Below, in pieces: positions 35,950-48,481 of a DNA stretch of 64,000 nucleotides. Source of the DNA: Labia minor (taxonomy: Eukaryota > Arthropoda > Insecta > Dermaptera > Spongiphoridae). How positions within the stretch are numbered: the first letter of the stretch is position 1; the number at the start of each line of letters is the position of its first letter. Where the stretch lies: the NCBI GenBank assembly GCA_963082975.1, contig OY720346.1, positions 38,529,787 through 38,593,786 of the forward strand, in the 5' to 3' direction. A model generated the notes under the pieces. That model ran no database searches, was not told where the DNA came from, and was given only the letters and a program-made list of their open reading frames with translations. Both the position numbers and the translations under genes were made by a program.

Positions 35950-37190
35950 TCAAATGAATATTTACTTGGCCTTTTTGGATTATACAAAAGCGTTTGATTC
36001 TGAAGAAAAGATCTTTAAGGCAATGATTGCGCAAGGCATGGATTATCATTACATTGAAATAATTAGTAACATATATAGGGATTTTAAGGCCAGAATCTTT
36101 TTGGGTGAACCGGGACCTTTCTTCACTATAAGAAGAGGTGTGAGACAAGGAGACCCACTCTCGCCTACATTATTCAATTGTGTGCTTGAAGAAATGTTCA
36201 AACAACTAAATGGAAGAAAGTGGGAGTAAAAATAAATGGAAAGTATCTAAACAATCTAAGATTTGCTGATGATGTTGTTTTGATTGGATCGTCCAAAGAT
36301 GACATCACAAAACTGATTTTACAGTTAAACGAACAAAGTTTAAAGATTGGGCTAAAGTTAAATTATCAAAAATCAGTGATTATAACAAATGGAGAGCTAA
36401 CCAATATTAAAATTGAACAAAATGGACCTTCAATTTTATGCAAAAAAAGAAACAATTTATCTTGGACAGTCTATTGGGTTTGATGATAGAACAGATCATG
36501 AATTAAATCGTAGAATCAGCTTATGCTAGAAGAAATTTTGGTCATTAAAGAATATTTTATAAAACAATAACATAAACATCAATTCCAAAATAAGTGTCCT
36601 AAAGAAATGCGTACTTCCGAATCTAACTTACGGGGCGCAAACTTGGTCTTTAACTAGAAAGAATATGTAAAGACTAGACCCAAAGATCCTTATTGAGGAG
36701 CATCTTAGGGGTAAAGAGAAAAGAACAAATTAGAAATAAATTGATTTACAAAAAGACCCATATGACTAAAATTAGTTTCCTTATTAAAAGTATGAAATGG
36801 AGAGGGGCGGGACACCTAGCAAGAGCCGAAGACGAAAGATGGTCCAAGTTAATTACAGAATGGTGTCCACGAGATAAAAAGAGGAAAGTAGGAAGTCAGC
36901 GAACGAGATGAACCGACGACATTACTAGGACTACAGGAGTTGATTGGCAAATAATTGCCAAACAGAGAAGAGTTTGGAAAGAAATGAGAGAGGCCTATGC
37001 CCGCAAGGGCTTGGTTCCACCTAAGTAAAAAGAATAAAATAAAAAAAGTAAATATTTTTATTTTAGTTTGTGATTTTGTAATTAGTTGTTATAGAAATGA
37101 ATAATGATTGTAAATAAATTGTATGTAAATGTATATATAATGTAAGTCTGAACCATTAAAAAAGGCTATAAATAAATAAATAAATCCTTA
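35950..37190 (+). pseudogene. RTE-like non-LTR retrotransposon, 5'-truncated, broken
   Basis: Reverse transcriptase motifs in order: FLDYTKAFDS (motif A), RRGVRQGDPLSPTLFN (motif B), then after a frameshift LRFADDVVLIGSS (motif C, catalytic FADD near 36263-36274), LKIGLKLNYQKS, then LPNLTYGAQTWSLTRK, SILGVKRKEQIRN, and the C-terminal WRGAGHLARAEDERWSKLIT with WPR/CPRDKKRK. It ends ...REAYARKGLVPPK and a stop at about 37026. A one-base loss near 36210 separates motifs B and C (AACTAAATGGAAG where the family reads N-W-K); further stops follow. A 3' region ends in AAAAAAGGCTATAAATAAAT at about 37160-37185. The endonuclease and N-terminal RT are absent. Confidence 0.82.
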
Positions 37191-37293
37191 CATTTAATAA
37201 TAATAATAATTCACATATTTACTTAAAGTCTATTTCAATTGCCATATTAGATCATAAGCATTGACCGATAGACAGTAATGAAAATAGTGACTT

Positions 37294-37401
37294 GTATGGT
37301 GACGGAAAAAGGTAAACGCCATGGGGGCGGGCAATCAACCAGTTCATTATTAGCCAACAACCCCCCCCCCCATGGCGTTTACATTTATCCGTCACTATAC
37401 T
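37294..37401. repeat. Foldback element (hairpin MITE)
   Basis: Left arm GTATGGTGACGGAAAAAGGT followed by AAACGCCATGGGGG, right arm read inward GTATAGTGACGGATAAATGT followed by AAACGCCATGGGGG: about 36-bp arms with few mismatches and a 30-nt loop. A C11 run at 37361-37371 belongs to the right arm. 108 bp in all. Confidence 0.72.
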
Positions 37402-39399
37402 ATTGATGTATTAATAGAATACTATATATAACAATGTAGTTAACTTATAAATGTGAATTGGAATTAATTTCTAAGTATTTCGTCTCGACTCTCATCATTG
37501 AAAATGAATATTAATTTTTTGTTGCTTTCAAACCTATACTACTTACTAACTCCCCCTTCCTCCTCATCCTCCTGAGTCATTCTTCTGATGTCTATTTCAA
37601 CTGTCTTGCTTTCATTTTTGTGATGCTTTTGACTTCTCTCTGACGATGTGCGTGTAGGTTTATCAGTAGCAAGTTGATGTTTTTGAAAGAGAGCCGCGGG
37701 ACGAAGAAGGATGGGTGACATTCACAGAGACACAGGAACTTGTTGGATATTAAAAGGAAATGGTGCTTCTCTGTGATGTATCGGGTGTGGCGCACAGCTT
37801 GCTTCTTTGCTCTTTTAAACGCCAAAGGGTGTAGATGAGAGAGAAAATAAAAGGAGCAAACATCGCATTACGTTCGTTACTCGACATTTTCTAGATGGCA
37901 ATTCTAAAAATAAAAAAAAAGAAAGAAAAAAAGAGTGATAACTATTTATTTATTTTATAGAAATAGAAGAATATAAAGAAAATAAAAAAGATTAAATAAT
38001 ATATATATATTCCTTCATCAAAAATATTAAAAAATATTCTAATTACCTAATAGTGATCTGGAGCAGAGGCTTAAGTGGGGGGAAGGATAATAGGAGTTCA
38101 AATGTTCTTCCATCTCCTTTCTAGGAAATTTCATCTTACATTATTGCTAATGAAATGAGCTGATTTAATTTGTCATAAAGAAATTAAGTAATTGATGAGA
38201 ACACATAAATTTAATGAAAATATAACAGTAACATTAGTTTTTAGAATTTAACATTAATATTATAAATACAAGATGATTAATATAAGTAGAATAAAAAAGT
38301 TTATAAAGATAGGATAGAATTAGAAGTGCATAAAAAAAATTATAAATTGAGTAATTTCAATATTGTAGAATAAATTAGAATAAATAAAATAAATTAAGAA
38401 TTTTTAAGTCTTGCCCCCTCTCCCCGGCACTGATTTGTATATTTTTCAAAAAATACGACAATGTAATGGGATCGCTTGATGAATGGGACATTGTATAATG
38501 TATTCAACCTTTTCAAGTGCTCAAAAATAACACATAGTTATTTCGTAATATTACCGAGAACTGACTAATGATCACCTGAGAAAGAATAAGGGTGTAGTTA
38601 TTGAGAGAGTAGCCAAATTTACCTCTTCCCTAATCAATCTTCGCTGGATTCACCATACTATTTTCTATTAATAATAAACAGAGTGCTACCAACTAAATTA
38701 AAGATGATTTTTTTTTAATTTCAAACCCATTTTTTAATAACTCAACCCATACTAAGCTATACCACAATATATGTTATATTATTTATATTTATAATCGATT
38801 CTGGATTAAATTAAAAGTAATTAATTCTATTACTAAGTTGAAGGTATTTTATATCTCTTTAAGGGTAGACCCCGGCGCGTGGAGCATCGAGTTCATTGGC
38901 CTTATCTTCATTTAGATCAGTATAACCCAGGGTACGAGCAACAATTGGATTTGAATCGTCTGTTTTTCTACCCCCTCGGAGAAGGTTTTTTTGAGTTTTT
39001 TCTTATCCCTTGAATCCATCTAAAGTGATTTCCCTCTTTACGGAGCCTAATCTCTACCAATTTCTTTAGATATTCATTATTTGCAGGAAGAAATCGTATT
39101 TGTATGATAAGAGACATTTTATGTGGATTATCATTGATAATTTGCCTGAAAGCTGCTTCTTACACAAATTTTGAAATTTTTTAAATTATTCTTTTTTTAT
39201 TTAAAGTCTAAAACTTTTGGAATATCAGAATTAATCCATTTAATTATAAATAAACTTATTTGACTGTAATACATTCATTATACCTAGAAGAAGGTTTAAA
39301 ATGTAAATTTAAAGTTTAATTTCCTTAATAAATCGATTACACCTATAATAATAATAATAATAATAAACTGACTAACTAACTCATTACTTCTTCAAACTG
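37402..39399. other. Anonymous DNA
   Basis: Two moderately GC-rich patches (37550-37830 and 38865-39060) carry overlapping open frames without family resemblance. The rest is AT-rich. Confidence 0.45.
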
Positions 39400-39872
39400 T
39401 AAACTTCAACCGGCCAGATATCCTCCTGATCGGTAAAAACACCAAAAAAAGCCTTACTGATTGACATAGCGGTTCCTCTCTCATCGAATATAAAAAAAAC
39501 GGAAGCCGAAAAAGTGGTCAAATATGAGGAACTGGCTGTCCAAATCAAAAAAATATGGAAATTAGATGAGGTGAGGATACACCCGATAGGACATTGTGTC
39601 TAACAAGCTAAAATAATCGAGGAACTGGACCTGCCTACCAACATCATAAGAACAGGCCAAAGAGCAGTTATGCTCCATATCGTCCGGAAGTTTCTCGGAT
39701 GAAAATTATTATTATCCAAGGCGTATGGGTTAGGGTGAATTCCCTCTCCGTATCGGCCGAGCCTAGCCCAGGAAAAAGAAAAGAACAGCTGAAAAGGCAG
39801 GTGAAATTTTACCGGCACCTAGTGCCGAGTAAGTGTAACAACTCGGATAATAATAATAATGATAATAATGTA
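39400..39872 (+). pseudogene. Non-LTR retrotransposon C-terminal fragment with endonuclease motif
   Basis: In shifting frames: NRPDILLIGKNTKKSL, a VPL-like IAVP segment, then EKVVKYEELAVQIKKIWKLD, ELDLPTNIIRTGQRAVMLHI and VRKFL. The RPD...D..VP pattern and IKKIWKLDEV are typical of the C-terminal region of RLE-type (R2/R4-like) LINEs that use a PD-(D/E)XK endonuclease. After the ORF comes a GC-richer 3' UTR (CCGAGCCTAGCCCAGGAAAA, CCGGCACCTAGTGCCGAG, the latter a hairpin) and a (GATAATAAT)n tail. 5'-truncated with stops. Confidence 0.7.
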
Positions 39873-40379
39873 ATATGTTAAAAGAAATACCAATATTTAT
39901 ATATTTATAAACCAATATCTAAAAAAAAATGATCATTAATATATGTTTCATTTGAAATTACAAAATTAAAATAAATACGTGGCCGAATTCCATGTAAAAT
40001 TGAATTTAATTTATTAATGAGATTTACGACCTTTTGTTAATTTATCATTGTCAAATAACACCATACTCACCCTTCTCGCCCTCTTTTGCTAAGTTGCAAA
40101 CTGAATGGTTCGCATGGTGGAGTGCTAAAACAATTCATTAAGATTATACCTGAAGAAAATAACAAAATGAATTGATTTGAATGAAAATTACTTTAAATGA
40201 ACAATAACATATTTGCCACAGAGAAAATTATTTTATAACGTGAAAGTTAAATTATATTATCCTAGAAGAGATGAAAACAATCGATTAATAATTTAAAAGT
40301 TTATTTAGCATTTCTATGAATGACTACCAGCGAGAATGACGTTATAGACCATTTAAGAGCTGCCTAACAAAATAAATTC

Positions 40380-40898
40380 GAGAGTTATTCAATAAGTAAA
40401 GAGACAAAGTCTATAATTTTAAAACTATTTAATGAATGTGTACAATCTTTTCAGGGGTGTTAGTTGGCAACCTTGAGATATGCTCTGGTCAGCTGTTTCA
40501 TTTTATGTCAACATAACCTCAAAATTTTCAGTTCAAAATGGCAAATCCACTAGAAGATTGTAACTTAGAAGAGCAGAGCTCTGTCATTAGATTTTTAGTC
40601 GCAGAACGTGTATAACCAAGTGAAATTTTTAATACAGTACCGTAAAAGTTACAAGTGGGTTGAGCGGTTTAAAAGTGGCCGAACAAGTGTAGGAGGTGAA
40701 TTTGCTAGGAAGTTAAGGAAGCGGTGCAAAAGTGGCTTCGCGGTAAATCAAAAGATATCTACTCCAAGGGAATTAGGAAGCTGCAAGCAAGATAGGACAT
40801 AACTGTGGGGGATGATCATGTTGAAAAATAGCCTGAATTTTGTAAGAATCAAATAAACCGTTTTTGAGATATAGCCATTTGTCTCATTACTTCTCAAA
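40380..40898 (+). mobile_element. Mariner deletion derivative with both ORF ends
   Basis: Starts GAGAGTTATTCAATAAGTAA then AGAGACAAAG; the opposite end read inward is GAGAAGTAATGAGACAAATG, imperfect inverted repeats. Inside: MANPLEDCNLEEQSSVIRFL (N-terminus), YKWVERFKSGRTSV (helix-turn-helix region, other frame), then directly KLRKRCKSGF/AVQKWLRGKSKDIYSKGI and DDHVEK at the C-terminus. The whole catalytic core is deleted. Confidence 0.7.
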
Positions 40899-42381
40899 TT
40901 TATAAAAGCAAAAAATTTGCTTTATTAGTCTTTTAGCGCCGGATAAAATTTACATATTACTGTAAAAGATTTAGTAATTAAATTAATAGATAATAATATT
41001 TTTTGAAATTATTATTTGAAAAAGTGAATATTATTATTATTATGAAATGATCTAGGCGAGAGTAGTAAGTTAAAAGAAAAGTAAAAGGAAAACATATGTC
41101 TTTTGTTTTAACTCTGTATTTGACAGCAGAATTAACTGATAAAATTGTGCCCTTGTAATTTTCTTGTGTCTTCAAATAAATATAGAACATTTGAAGTAAA
41201 TTATGTTATAATTTTTTTTATTATTATTATGATTATTATAAAGAGCTTTATAATTTACGGAAAATGAAGAAAAAGAAAAAAATTAAAATTTTATTTTATT
41301 TTTAATTTTTTTAAATCAATTATAATATATTTGTCTTGAAAGTTGTGACACATTAGAATCAATTAACTAGAATTAATTAAAAAAATCCTGACATATATTA
41401 AGTTGTACAGCGGAAATTTTCTATCGATTGAATTTAAGTACAAATGATGAAAAATGATGATAAGAAAAAAAAATGAATGAAATTGAACGACTCCTATATC
41501 ATTCAATTTTAATTATTTAATTAAAATTGAAAAAGAAAAATATAATTAGAAGTGAAAAAGAAGAAAAGATAATTGAAAGAAAAAGTAGAAAGGATAAAGA
41601 AAAGAAATAAATAAAGAAATAAAGAAATAAAAAAAAATCTGACCTTAAATCATTTGTGAAAGCTAACATATATATATAATTGAACAACTATTGAAATACA
41701 ATAAAAAAGATATTATATATTATAGTTAAATTCATTATATTAATTAACAAATTAAATTACTAGTAGATATAATATGTAATTGTTTAAAAGAATATTTGCT
41801 CTAATAAAGATGATGATCTATAAATTAAGATGCATATTTATATTTATGAAGTGATAAAAGACTTTACGAGAAACCAGGTTCAGGGCAGTTGCGCGATTAC
41901 CACAATAAATAACATCACATCAACGTTATTTAAAAGGAGTAAGTCTTTCATCTTTAAATTTACTGACAGTCAATTTACCTTTAATATTCCTTAATTATTA
42001 TTATTTATTTATATTTTGATTGATAAAATTGCACATGGAAATGGTTGAAAATGATTATTATGAAAGTCTTAATAATATTATTAATAATATTTTAATATAA
42101 TAAATAAAAATATTTAAAATTATATTTATATATATATATAAGTCTAAGCTCGTAGCCGAGGTTTAACATTTTTAAAAAGATTTTAGACGAAAAAAGTAGA
42201 GATTACTATTATCGAGTTTTATTTATTTTATTTTAATACAAATAAGTACTTACAATGACTTTTATAAATGAAGTCGTGCTTGTTGCACGTTGATGCAGCT
42301 AATCCTATAAGTCGATTGCTGAGTAGAAGTACGTATTAATGTACTTGTCACAATATTGATTATATGTGACTGATAGCAATC
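40899..42381. other. Anonymous AT-rich DNA with a long purine tract
   Basis: 41530-41640 is almost all A and G on the + strand (AGAAGTGAAAAAGAAGAAAA, GAAAGGATAAAGAAAAGAAA). Otherwise low-complexity; no coding. Confidence 0.5.
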
Positions 42382-42486
42382 GCAGGTAATCGGTTAACGA
42401 TTCCTTAAGAAACAAATGCAGGTAATCAATTAATGAATCCTGAAGAAACAAATGCAGGTGGTTCGCAATGAACCCCTGGTCAAAAC
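42382..42486. repeat. Tandem repeat, 36-bp period, about three units
   Basis: GCAGG recurs at exactly 42382, 42418 and 42454. The first two units read GCAGGTAATC..TTAA.GA.TCCT.AAGAAACAAAT; the third is diverged (GCAGGTGGTTCGCAATGAAC). The surrounding 42250-42600 is less AT-rich than its neighbours and may be an unrecognised element. Confidence 0.65.
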
Positions 42487-42973
42487 CGACAGAGCCTCCA
42501 ACTAAGACGTGAGTTGAGTAAGAACTGGCTATGAGAACGAGAAGCCGACTTTTATAATTTATTTAGTGATGAGATTGCAGAATTCATGATGTCATGCAGA
42601 ATCTGAGTATGTAACTTATATATATATATATATATATAATTATAATGTTTGTATAATTTAGTGTCTTTATTATTCTTATAATAAATAATTAAATGTAACG
42701 TTAAATTAAAATTATTTTAAAAATTCTCTCAATATCAAATTTATCATTATTATTTTTTTTTATATTATAATTAAAGATTTTAATTATATTTTTCATTTTA
42801 ATCAAATAAGCAAAAAAATTAAGACTAGAAGGTCAAATTTATTTAATAAAGTAAAATAAATAAATAAATAAATTTTGTAAATAAGTCTTTCATTCTTCAT
42901 CTTCTTCACTTACTGAGTTTTAAACTCAAATACTTAAGAGAATAGAGATGAAGTTATAAACAAGCCTAAATAA

Positions 42974-43599
42974 GTTGACCTGTGGCCAGGTCCGAACCGA
43001 CCGACGGTTTGAAGTAAATTAATTTCCAGCTACAGAAACAATTTCAAATAATTTTAATATATCTATTAATGTAATAAAAACAGATATAGATATAACATAG
43101 ATATTTTTAATTTTATTTTATTTATAATATATATGCAAGACCAGGCTGTGACGTCATGAATGGCCGGGTGACGTCATATAATTTTAAATCAAGAAAAAAC
43201 TAATAAATATGATTTTCCCGAGGATAAATCTAATACAAAGTGTATGATTCGTGGTGATATATAAAAAAATCTCCTCATGTGAAATTTGGTGTGAAAATAA
43301 CCCTTCCCTTCCTATCGTCGATTGCTAATACTACCACTTCCGGTTTCCGGATTTGCACCAAAAGTTGATCAATTCATCCCACTGATGCATTAAGTAAATA
43401 TACCAAATTTCATCAAAATCGGTTGAGCCGTTCAGGCTGTACACATCTATACGGACGGACAGACGGACGGACGGTCAGACATCATGCTAAAAATACTTTT
43501 TTCTGTTAAGAAAATGCATGATTCGTGGAGATATGTAAAAATCTCCACATGTGAAATTTGGTGTGAAAACAATACCTCCCTTACTATCGTCGGTTGGTA
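42974..43599 (+). repeat. R-family element, copy B (full length)
   Basis: Same order of blocks as copy A. TGACGTCA occurs at 43149-43156 and 43169-43176. The (GGAC)n tract at about 43452-43478 is shorter than in A. The right end has CGGTTGGTAA instead of CGGTCGGTAA. No coding. Confidence 0.8.
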
Positions 43600-44637
43600 A
43601 AAATGTACTGCGTCAGCAAGTACCTACCTGAAGTTAAGGATAAGCAAGAAAAAGAAGGACCAATCATTTGTTGTGAGTTTACAAATAGGAGAAACGCCTT
43701 CTATCTGGATATAGACCTCATTTCCACATATATATGTATATATATATATATATATTTAGACTTTATAAATGTTAAGAAGAACCTAAGCCCTTGGGAGAAT
43801 AATTGTTCGATGTGGAAAGTTAATGATTTTACTGAATGACGCAAATGGCTAACTAATGGATTCGTCCACCCAAAAACTAAAGGTTTCTTAATGTTTATAC
43901 AGGCTCGAGTAATAAGAACAAAAAATATAATTATTTTATCTTAAATCAACGTCGTGAAAATAAATATAGGATAAATATGGGAATAACTGCGTTAGTATAG
44001 GTGAATAAAATGTACCACATTAGCAGAGTACATTTATCTAAATAGAGATAACCAACTGAAAATGATCATCCTTCAACAATTTGGAATAAAGTATGAATTA
44101 CTTGAAGTTACAAGTTCAGTCCAAAGATTTGAAAATAATAATATGATTTAGAAAAAAAAAATGAAACAATACTGTCCTCCTTGATAAAACCATCGGCTAC
44201 AATAAACCGGAGATTCTACAGCCATTATATTTAAGATAGAGGTTCCCATTATCCAAGATCTCAAAAAAAATAGAAATTAGAAAAAAATAAGTACAAGGAG
44301 CTTGTTATCCAAATGAAAAACTCTCGGTTACTTGCTTCGCCCCTGCAGTTTACAATATACTCGTTTATGTGGTTTGGAGGTTATATATAGCATACATATC
44401 TTTTCAATAGTTTAAACATTTTAACATATTATAGACTATAACTTAGAAATTTGAATAATTTTAAAGTATTCTACAATTTTTATTTATTGTATATAAATGT
44501 TTATTATATTCAAAGTAAACACATAAAAGTAAATATAAAAATAAACGTATATTTAATATGATTCAATTAAGTATGTAAGATTATTTTAAAACATAAACTC
44601 TTAAAGAAATAACCAGAAAAAAAGAAATCCATATTAC

Positions 44638-44670
<33 letters not shown>

Positions 44671-45538
44671 TCTCGTATATTATTCTAATTATACAAAAGT
44701 AATTCAATTAATTCAATTCTCATTATAATATACGGATATACCATATATAGGTGATTTATTATAATAAACAATTTGTTGAATGGTTATTTTGAATTTAATA
44801 ATAAAAATGTTACTATCTGCTATTAAAATAAAATGAAAAACCAGTCTTAAATTAAATGAAAGGGATTTTATTGTTTTTTATTATATTTATATATATCAAA
44901 TAGGATCCTACATTCAATTATCCACTCTTTTTTTTTGAACCAAAGCAATAAGCTTTCTGTTATTAAAAGTAAATGAAAAATTACCGGGAGTTTATATTTT
45001 TTATTAACAAACTTTTGTTAGTTTGGCTTATTTTTTGTTTCCTGTTTCAGTTGAACAGAACAATTATGATAAATGTTAAAATTTCATTTTTGTTTATTAG
45101 ATATCTTTATATATATATATATAAATATATTATGTAGACTTAAAATTTTATTATTAATAAAAGGCTTAAATAATTATTATATTTAATATTCTTTGTTTGT
45201 TTATTTTATTTTAATTAATATATGATAATAAAAAGGGAATTATGTTTAGTATATACTTATAAATTGGTTGATATGAATGCGTTATACTTGTATGTATGTA
45301 CCTACCAATTAAAAAAATATTTTTTATATAAGTCATATAAAAACAAAAGGTTATATAAGAATGAAATGGAATCGATATAATCAAGAAATTCTAATCTGAT
45401 AGATATGAAAAATTCTAAAACTATATACTTATAGATTCATAATTAATTAATTAATTTAGAATAATAGATGAAAAATTTTCTTTTTATAAACAAATTTATC
45501 CTATGATCATAACTATATTGGTATGTTAAATTAAAAAA
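43600..45538. other. Anonymous DNA after R copy B
   Basis: 43600-43900 and 44180-44380 are less AT-rich, with short open frames (such as one starting ATGTACTGCGTCAGCAAG) that match no family I know. Possibly old element bodies. Confidence 0.4.
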
Positions 45539-46060
45539 TCTGGACTGTGTCCACTCGACTATCTCGCAAATTTGAATTGTATTAATTAACACATATATTA
45601 TATTTAAATTAAATTTAATTAATTATAATAAATTAATAAATAATATTTATAGTAGTGTTAAAAAATTAATTCCGGTACTTTCAGCGATTCAATCAAACTG
45701 AAATTCTATATATAGCAGTTTTATACAATTTTAATGAGAAAAACTATTAAACATATATCTTTATTTTTACGCTCAGTTTAGAGGAAAAAAAAATTGAAAA
45801 CGTGTGGAAGATAATGACCCTCTTCCGGATGAGCTACATTTCTCAAAAGTTGATAGGAAACTACGAATTTTGAATAAATGCCCGTAAACCAAATTTCATT
45901 ATTCTAGCTCAAACCGTTTTTGCGTAATCTTGTCTACATACACACACACACACACACACATAGACATTTTTCTCAACCTTAGTGAAAATGACTCAGGGAC
46001 CTTCAAAACGTATAAAAACATCAAAATCTCAACATCGAAAATTTTCTTTGACGAGATAGT
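45539..46060 (+). repeat. L-family element, copy d
   Basis: Starts TCTGGACTGTGTCCACTCGA and ends TTCTTTGACGAGATAGT. The block order matches copies a, c and e, with a (CA)n tract at about 45941-45960. The segment between TTCAATCAAACTGAAATTC and TTTACGCTCAGTTTAGAGG is uninterrupted, so it serves as the empty-site reference for the hAT insertion in copy a. Confidence 0.72.
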
Positions 46061-46675
46061 AAAAACAAAATATGACAAACATAAGAGAACCTATCAGAAA
46101 AATTTGTTAGGATCAATTTTAAATGAACAAAATAAATAAACAATTAAAGAATATAAAAAATGTATTTATAAAAGTGAAAATATAATAATGAAAGTTATCT
46201 TTTAATAGTTAACTGTTGCTAGTCGATAAATAAAACTGGAAAATGAGAGACCAGGCAACAAACAAATGCTTACTTGGAGCACCTAATGGAATGACAATAG
46301 TCTATTCAATTTGGTTGCCTACCTTGATGTGCTTTAAAGGTTGGCAAGTCAAATGATCATTGTAATCCCATAAAAATTATGTTTTTTTTGTTTAAGCTTG
46401 TTTTTTCAAATTTATTATTTGTTTATATTTATTGAAAGTAACCATCAATTTTATTGTTTAGCTATGTTTTCACATTTTTCCTGTGTTTTTTGTGTTTTAA
46501 TATGTTTATTCACGAATAGGATTGAAGACCACCCAAAAGAGTAGCAATTATATTTTTACATTTTCATATAAAAAAGTTAATTATATTAATAAAATTATAT
46601 ATAATTATATATATATATATAAATTTTAAATTAAGATATAAATAACTCTAAATATTTTTTTTCTCATTTTTCCAG
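46061..46675. other. Intron sequence before the second exon
   Basis: AT-rich, with the exon's branch/pyrimidine region at the end (TTTTTTTTCTCATTTTTCCAG). Nothing else recognised. Confidence 0.55.
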
Positions 46676-46886
46676 AGGATTATGGACTCTGCGGAGCAGG
46701 CGGCTCTTTCACATCGTTTTGACCCGGGATTGGTGACACGTTTTTTCAATTCACGAAGATTGAATTCACCGGATGCTGATGGAGTTAAACGTGAAGTAAC
46801 TTTAAGTCTCGACCGACATTTTGATCAGCTGAGTGTAAATGCATCCCTGAGCGCGGTTCTATTGCCTTCAGGTGTACGAGAATCAG
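46676..46886 (+). CDS. Calcium channel alpha-2/delta subunit, second exon in window (VWA_N region)
   Basis: A 211-bp exon after a pyrimidine-rich TTTTTCCAG acceptor and before a GTACGC donor. It encodes RIMDSAEQAALSHRFDPGL and onward to DRHFDQLSVNASLSAVLLPS, ending in GVRES plus one base (phase 1). The pattern AEQAALSH...FFNSRRL...DRHFD.LSVN.SLS.V..P matches the region before the VWA domain of alpha-2/delta subunits. NVS/NAS-type sequons such as VNASL fit an extracellular glycoprotein. An in-frame ATG lies two codons inside the exon, but the exon begins upstream of it at the acceptor, so this is not a start codon. Codon use is less AT-biased than the surrounding intron. It is preceded by a very long intron and followed by a short one. 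Confidence 0.93.
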
Positions 46887-47299
46887 GTACGCTTACTAAA
46901 AATTAAAATACATTAACTGTAAATAAATGATAAATTTTAATCATATATATACTTGTATATATAGGAATATCAAATTCTAGGTATATTATAGATATATTAT
47001 AAATATAATGAGAATACAATTTTCTTGAATTAATTAAATATAATTAAAATTTTAAATTACCATTGAATAATTAAATAATATAAATATAAAAAAATTTTAT
47101 AAAATAACGTTTTTCTCATGGACTAAAAAGAATAAAATAATTTTTCTATAAGCCTGACAAAGATTATGGATGAATTGCTTCATATTCAAAGAAAAACGTT
47201 GGGCGCAATTCAATGAAAAGAGTTGATGAGCAGTCAGAAGTCAATCTTTTAGGCTATTTTGTAAACAATTAAAATTTTTTAATATTAATAACTATGCTT

Positions 47300-47376
47300 A
47301 TATATAACATGGGGAGACATCTTGAGTTTTTAGAAACTTTGGTGGGGCATGGAATAAAAAATGTTGGGAAACACTG
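47300..47376. repeat. hAT-type solitary right end
   Basis: GTGGGGCATGGAATAAAAAA then TGTTGGGAAACACTG, the reverse of the CAGTGTTTCCCAA end seen at 10712. Left end not found within the intron. Confidence 0.45.
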
Positions 47377-48481
47377 CTTTAAACGGATTGTTTAATTACA
47401 AATAATTTCTTAAGTAATATAGTTTTTTAAAATTCACAAAATATATTTTATTCATTCAAAAAAATATAAGTAAATATATAATATATTTTAAATTTTAAGA
47501 AAAAATAAATAGTTTTTCAATTTGTTATTTAAAACTATATTGTAAATTTCATTAAAGAATGTTGTGAAATCTAATAGGTTAATCATATCAATTAATTAGA
47601 CGATTATATTTTTAATAATAAATCATATTTTGTGATATTAAGTTTTAAAGGGAATGGAATATATAAATAGATAGCTGCTACATATTATATATATATATAG
47701 GTATGTTACTAAGAGAACTAAAACAAACCTAATTCATATATCTTAATTATTCAAAGATTAACTATAAGTAAATATGTACTTCTCTTGTTGAATGGTTTAT
47801 GTCATATTCAAGTTCAAGTTTTCCAATTAGAGAGTGAGTGATGCTCTCTGGAAATTTCAATCTCTATTTTTTTATGAGAAAATAGAGACAAGTATGTTCA
47901 CTCTCCTAAATAATAAAAGAAAAATATGTTTATTAATTAAAATACAAATTAAATTATTGTACAAATGTAATCATATAATATATGAAATTTATTTTTATTA
48001 AAATAAAAAAGAGCAAGCTATGTGTGAAGCACGACGATTACTATAAACAAAACTTTCTTTTTTTTATTTTATTTGATATAACATTTTTATTATTATTATA
48101 TATATACATATATATATATATATGTATATATATAATAAATTTAAATATATATAACATCTTTGAAGCCATTTTGTTGGAATTTTTTTTCTCATTTACAAAT
48201 AGTTCATTTTTCGTATTGATTTTATATCAAATCGATTTGTTAACTTTATATAAAAAAATAAATAAATAAATGATTAAATAAAAAGTATAATAATAGTGTT
48301 ATTTATTATTTATAATTAATTAATCTTATGCAAAAGTACAGGCAAATATATGTTTATATAGAAAATATATAAAAATTATGATTATATCAATTGTGAATGA
48401 ACAAAAATCAATTAATATCACATTATTAAATTATTAAATAAGTATAATTTACTGATATTTATGTACAAATATATAATTTTT

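Larger units (their letters stand above)
8940..46675 (+). other. Alpha-2/delta intron of 37.7 kb
   Basis: It runs from the GTAAGT donor to the TTTTTCCAG acceptor. The flanking exons read through in phase 0, and family alignment suggests no missing coding between NAVL and RIMDS. The intron holds most of the repeats listed separately. No second host gene was recognised on either strand. Confidence 0.85.

Noticed and set aside
42250..42600. Possible LTR of a retrotransposon
   Set aside because: No partner LTR, primer-binding site or polyprotein sequence was found nearby.
48100..48240. Open frame near 48000-48270
   Set aside because: Translation of (AT)n and A-rich sequence only.
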